Shown here piece by piece: positions 36,119-36,812 of a stretch of DNA of 36,812 nucleotides. The stretch is from the NCBI GenBank assembly GCA_944389935.1, contig CALXOE010000039.1:1-36812 (forward strand), read 5' to 3'. The position numbers and the translations under genes were made by a program. The stretch's first letter is position 1; every line of letters begins with the position of its first letter. This stretch comes from an uncultured Victivallis sp. Its GTDB lineage: Bacteria > Verrucomicrobiota > Lentisphaeria > Victivallales > Victivallaceae. The notes beneath the pieces were generated by a model, which was not told the origin of the DNA, did not search any database, and saw only the letters and a list, made by a program, of their open reading frames with translations.

Positions 36119-36146
36119 GAGATTCAGCTCCTTGTCCATCAGGTTG

Positions 36147-36173
36147 TGCACTTCTCCCCCCGCTTGGACAACA
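36147..36173 (-). repeat. Right terminal inverted repeat of the IS3-type element
   Basis: Read on the plus strand it opens TGCACTTCTCCCCCCGCTTG and continues GACAACA, the TG-start, C-rich, TTGGACA form seen at many IS3-group ends. It lies directly after the transposase stop codon and 29 bp before the GH2 start. Confidence 0.65.
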
Positions 36174-36175
36174 TT

Positions 36176-36540
36176 TTATTGAAAGATTGGTGTAAAAGCC
36201 TTTGAGTTACTATATCCCATTGCTTGCCGATTACAAGTTCCGAAATAGACTTCATCCGGCGTCCGATATTGAAGTGCCGAATGAATCCGCCTGGAGTTGT
36301 AAAAATTCACATAATGTTGGACGCCGAAGCGAAGTTGCGGTAAACTGACGTACTCTTTGATTTTGATGTCCTCATATTTCAGCGCCCACCAGAAGCGCTC
36401 CATCTTTGCATTGTCCAAACAACGTCCCCGCCCGTCCATGCTGATCAGAATACCATGAGCCCGGAGTTCCTCCACAAACTCCGAACTGGTAAACTGGCTC
36501 CCTTGATCCGAATTAAAAATCTCCGGTTTCCCATCGGAAT
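36176..36540 (-). pseudogene. IS3-family transposase OrfB, C-terminal fragment
   Basis: About 120 residues of the DDE integrase core. F-N-S-D-Q-G-S-Q-F-T-S contains the second catalytic Asp. C-L-D-N-A-K-M-E-R-F-W-W-A-L-K contains the catalytic Glu. F-Y-N-S-R-R-I-H-S-A-L-Q-Y-R-T-P-D-E-V-Y is the conserved OrfB end. The first catalytic Asp and the upstream HTH regions are gone, so it cannot be active. The coding similarity begins at G-K-P-E-I-F, just left of the junction with the endonuclease remnant; an ATG at 36544 precedes it only by chance. Confidence 0.9.
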
Positions 36541-36812
36541 CCATATTTCAATGCCGCGCACTTAATTCTTCCGGAGAGATCGAAGATGTCATCAAGTTTC
36601 CTGATTGGAACGCGTTCTTCATTTTTTCCGTCAAAGCACCCGATTCTGAGGTTTTGGGGGTTATTGAAATAAAGTCGACAGATTGGTTTATAACAACTGC
36701 CTTTGAAATTGATGGAAGCATAAGATTTCCAGTCTTTAGAGCCAATTTCAAAAGTATTGGCTCTCTCGTGTTAATCACTTGTTTTTTCGTGCGTCAAAAC
36801 CGTTTCGGCGCA
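36513..36812 (-). pseudogene. Decayed 3' end of a predicted restriction-endonuclease-like gene (COG2810 type)
   Basis: The frame read from 36812 leftward gives E-T-V-L-T-H-E-K-T-S-D, a TAA at 36773-36771, then 85 more codons to a stop at 36515-36513. The later part contains K-D-W-K-S-Y-A-S-I-N-F, Y-K-P-I-C-R-L-Y-F-N, I-G-C-F-D-G-K-N-E-E-R-V-P-I and L-D-D-I-F-D-L-S-G-R-I. I recognise this pattern as the C-terminal part of HsdR-N-like/type IV predicted endonucleases. The last dozen codons already run into IS sequence. The internal stop, and what looks like a loss of residues around it, mark it as a pseudogene; the 5' part is outside the window. Recognition is from memory, so confidence is moderate. 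Confidence 0.6.

Larger units (their letters stand above)
36147..36540 (-). mobile_element. IS3-family element, 3' remnant
   Basis: The element keeps its right terminal repeat (36147-36173) and the last 120 or so codons of its transposase, then stops abruptly near 36540 where unrelated sequence begins. No left end, orfA or first two-thirds of orfB are present in the window. A/T content is higher than in the surrounding genes. Confidence 0.8.

Noticed and set aside
36548..36778. Minus-strand open frame of 76 codons at the window end
   Set aside because: Its product is Ser/Thr/Lys-rich and not protein-like; the alternative frame of the same DNA shows conserved endonuclease-like motifs.

Overview
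The window looks like chromosome of a high-GC, Gram-negative (LPS-making), probably anaerobic, glycan-degrading bacterium. The mix of secreted or cytoplasmic glycoside hydrolases, a Kdo/Lpt cluster, a Cys-rich Mrp ATPase with a NifX-like partner, and an IS3-type element resembles Lentisphaerota (Victivallis-like) genomes. That placement is inference from gene style only. No rRNA, tRNA or CRISPR array is visible.

Layout. 1-453: 3' end of a GH5-type glycosidase. 473-2052 (-): a membrane protein with a C-terminal acyl-carrier-like domain, overlapped by a small winged-helix regulator, with a three-half-site operator upstream. 2213-6885: thioredoxin (-), then dnaK, groES and groEL (+). dnaK has a textbook sigma-54 (-24/-12) promoter and an upstream TGTC/GACA repeat cluster; no CIRCE element is visible. 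6884-8008: queD-queE (queuosine precursor synthesis). 8021-15827 (-): glnS, a YihY-type membrane protein, a secreted GH5-like protein and a secreted PA14-containing protein; the last three are joined by 4-bp overlaps. 16115-19308: GH78-like rhamnosidase plus esterase. 19327-20016: YugP-type membrane zinc peptidase.

20013-27515: an envelope operon. It holds a single-pass membrane protein, a heptose-7-P kinase (kinase half only), kdsB, kdsA, kdsC, an unusually long OstA/LptA-like protein, then lptB and hpf, with a second promoter before lptB. Together these make and activate Kdo and supply parts of the LPS export machine. 27536-30850: NifX-like protein, Mrp-type Fe-S carrier ATPase, MATE exporter and DUF1275 membrane protein.

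30866-31120 (-): glutaredoxin-like protein. 31187-33795: eda and kdgK (-) divergent from an IclR regulator, with a three-half-site palindromic operator covering the kdgK -10 element; this is a compact KDG/KDPG branch for uronate catabolism. 33878-36118 (-): GH2 glycosidase. 36147-36812 (-): the 3' remnant of an IS3-family element, fused to the decayed 3' end of a predicted restriction-endonuclease-like gene that is easily missed because the longest open frame there is a different one.

The strongest leads are the sigma-54 chaperone promoter with its repeat cluster, the shared 11/10-bp three-half-site operator geometry at two unrelated loci, the membrane ACP-like protein, the giant LptA-like protein, and the hidden endonuclease/IS junction.
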